16,203 nucleotides of DNA from Pirellulaceae bacterium (lineage in GTDB: Bacteria > Planctomycetota > Planctomycetia > Pirellulales > Pirellulaceae). Every line of letters starts with the position of its first letter. Position 1 is the first letter of the stretch. Positions 14,760 through 16,203 of this stretch are shown here, piece after piece. The notes under the pieces are model-generated. The model was given only the letters and a program-made list of their open reading frames with translations. It was not told where the DNA came from and made no database searches. The DNA lies in NCBI GenBank assembly GCA_022448645.1, contig JAKVBZ010000099.1, positions 1-16,203 on the forward strand. The letters run 5' to 3'. The position numbers were made by a program, and so were the translations under genes.

Positions 14760-14771
14760 GAAAGATCTTTC
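14760..14771. repeat. 12-bp perfect palindrome GAAAGATCTTTC
   Basis: A perfect palindrome ~70 bases upstream of the 84-residue gene, in the 250-base gap before the TPR lipoprotein gene. It may be an operator or chance. The same gap also holds a short AGCCC/GGGCT stem at about 14723-14744. No terminator is clear downstream of 14941. Confidence 0.25.
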
Positions 14772-14940
14772 TGCTAAAACCTACGACATAAATCCACGGA
14801 ATCAAGCGCTCCATACCCGTTCTACCGGTTGTATGAAAAAAACATATCTTGAGGGATTTCGGCCTGAGCCTTTACCTTCGACCTGACAATCTAGCGCGTC
14901 ACGGACCAAGTTAAGACTATTCCACGACGCGATCGAGAAT

Positions 14941-15876
14941 CTATTTGGGAAGTCGTGTGGCCTTAACGGCCACGCGTTGTTCAGTCGTCTCAATCGCACC
15001 CATCAGACGCCGTGTTGGCTCATGTTGATCATCCCATGCCAAAGCGATATGGGCTGCGCGTCGAGCCAATTCGGGATGACCACAATGCAATTCAGCATTT
15101 GCAATTTCATAGAATAGATTACTGTCGCCAGCTCCACGTTTTGCAACTTCATGAAAGCTATGAACGGCGTCTTCGAACCTCCCCATCTGTTTATAGATCA
15201 ATCCCTCGATGTAATACGCTTCATGGGAAATTTCGACAGATGGTGTCGCATCTATCAAAGAGTGTAAGGTGGCCAGAGCCTGTAGTGGATCGTTTTGGGC
15301 AAGCCGAATGCGAGCCAATCTTAAGCGGATTTCTGGAGTTTCGGGTTGCAAGCTAATCGCTCGGTGATAGTCGTCGACGGCTTCTTGTTGGCAGCCACGT
15401 TTCCAATGGATGTCACCACGAAGTCTCCAGGCGCTGGCGAGATTCGCATCACTTGACATCGCTTCCGAGCCGCATGCAGTTGCCTCAATCACGTAGCCTT
15501 GCGCTAAATACATTTCACCTAAACGAACTAACAAGGATGGATCTCCCTCGGACAGTACAACGGCAGACTGCATCTGTTGGGTCGCTTCATTCCAAGCCCC
15601 TCGTTGCCAAAGAATGTCGGCATAGTACTGCCGGGCACGTTCGTCCTCAGGACACGTCTTAACTGCCCCTGCAAAAAGTGCTTCGGCCTGTTCCCACTGC
15701 TCCTGCTGAAGCGATTCCAGTCCCTGTTGCCACTGATCTCGACAAGAAACGATTTCGGACGTCGCCGGTCCTTTACCAGAAAAGCTACGGCAACCCACAA
15801 TGATCACAAGACACAGCACCAACCAACGCCTTGGCGGCAAGAACTTTTGACCAGATGTTCCGAAACAGAAGTACAT
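14941..15876 (-). CDS. TPR-repeat lipoprotein
   Basis: The 311-residue protein begins with a basic segment (PPRRW) and a hydrophobic stretch (LVLCLVIIVGC) ending in a lipobox-like I-V-G-C, so Cys29 is the probable lipidation site. From about residue 48 to 300 it is built of tetratricopeptide repeats. Examples are W-E-Q-A-E-A-L-F-A-G-A-V-K-T-C-P-E-D, A-V-D-D-Y-H-R-A-I-S-L-Q-P-E-T-P-E, and M-G-R-F-E-D-A-V-H-S-F-H-E-V-A. It would sit on a membrane facing the periplasm as a scaffold. It resembles the TPR protein at 4175-5578 in type, but I see no special similarity in sequence. The start ATG has only a distant AGGAT upstream. Confidence 0.83.
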   Translation of the reverse strand: MYFCFGTSGQKFLPPRRWLVLCLVIIVGCRSFSGKGPATSEIVSCRDQWQQGLESLQQEQWEQAEALFAGAVKTCPEDERARQYYADILWQRGAWNEATQQMQSAVVLSEGDPSLLVRLGEMYLAQGYVIEATACGSEAMSSDANLASAWRLRGDIHWKRGCQQEAVDDYHRAISLQPETPEIRLRLARIRLAQNDPLQALATLHSLIDATPSVEISHEAYYIEGLIYKQMGRFEDAVHSFHEVAKRGAGDSNLFYEIANAELHCGHPELARRAAHIALAWDDQHEPTRRLMGAIETTEQRVAVKATRLPK

Positions 15877-15975
15877 CGGTATGGCTTTATCCTGAATGGT
15901 GCAGAGAAGCGAGCATACACTAACAGAGGTTACGCACTCGTGACAAGAAAGATTCTATGCTATCATGCAAGTCAT

Positions 15976-16203
15976 ATGACAGCAGCTTATGCACATGCCG
16001 GATTGCGGTTCCTGTATCCCGAGAATTGGGTGCTCGACAATCGTGACGACGAAGGCAGCCCTTGGTCGGTTTCGGTCCATAGTCCAAACGGTGCTTTTTG
16101 GGCCTTGACCGTGTATGACAGTTCGCACAGCCTTGACCAGCTACGAAAGGAAATGCTGGCGGCTTTAGAACAAGACTATAGCGACTCGTTCTTTGAGTCC
16201 AAC
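15976..16203 (+). CDS. Conserved hypothetical protein, 5' part only (cut by window end)
   Basis: An open frame of 76 codons runs to the window edge. The product starts M-T-A-A-Y-A-H-A-G-L-R-F-L-Y-P-E-N-W and contains S-V-S-V-H-S-P-N-G-A-F-W-A-L-T-V-Y. I associate the G-L-R-F-x-Y-P-x-N-W start with a small planctomycete hypothetical family of unknown function. GTG 15940 in the same frame, with AGAGG upstream, is a possible earlier start, but the family-like sequence begins at ATG 15976. It is divergent from the TPR lipoprotein gene, with about 100 bases between. Confidence 0.65.
   Translation, partial: MTAAYAHAGLRFLYPENWVLDNRDDEGSPWSVSVHSPNGAFWALTVYDSSHSLDQLRKEMLAALEQDYSDSFFESN

Overview
The window looks like a chromosomal segment of a planctomycete, most likely of the Pirellulaceae. 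I infer this from gene content, without any database search: a PEP-CTERM-type exported protein, a cysteine-rich small secreted protein, two exported TPR proteins, a tandem pair of DUF697-type GTPases, a double-length ABC-2 permease and several conserved hypothetical families I associate with planctomycetes. Base composition looks balanced. I see no tRNA, rRNA, CRISPR array or complete insertion sequence.

Layout. 1-755 (+): a DUF2071 (YqjF-like) gene whose last ~35 codons are broken by a frameshift plus an in-frame TGA. 756-2006 (+): a PEP-CTERM/beta-strand exported protein, convergent with a polytopic membrane protein (2035-2958, -). 2959-3215 holds short direct and inverted repeats and leads into a Cys-rich secreted protein (3216-3743, +), whose stop codon appears to come from a 4-bp duplication, followed by a strong terminator. 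3873-4057 (+) is a run of hairpins ending in a second strong terminator, a candidate small RNA. 4175-5578 (-): exported TPR protein. 5579-6407 has no convincing ordinary gene, but on the minus strand it carries a consensus Shine-Dalgarno, a 13-codon ORF, a long interrupted hairpin and two intrinsic terminators. 6408-9316 (-): two translationally coupled GTPases, the first membrane-anchored and the second soluble. The start of the first sits inside an exact 16-bp tandem duplication.

From 9460 to 14422 (+) there is a probable operon-like run: double ABC-2 permease, a protein made of two degenerate IS200/RayT-like (Y1, HUH) transposase folds that have lost their catalytic residues, and two CNNM/CBS (CorC/HlyC-type) membrane proteins joined by an ATGA overlap. 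The last part has a small conserved 84-residue protein and a TPR lipoprotein (both -), then the 5' end of a conserved hypothetical gene (+) cut by the window edge.

Most of the genes point to the cell envelope: export, membrane GTPases, ion transport and secreted scaffolds. The items most worth a second look are the catalytically dead tandem HUH protein (11384-12136), the minus-strand structured element at 5950-6095 and the hairpin array at 3943-4057.
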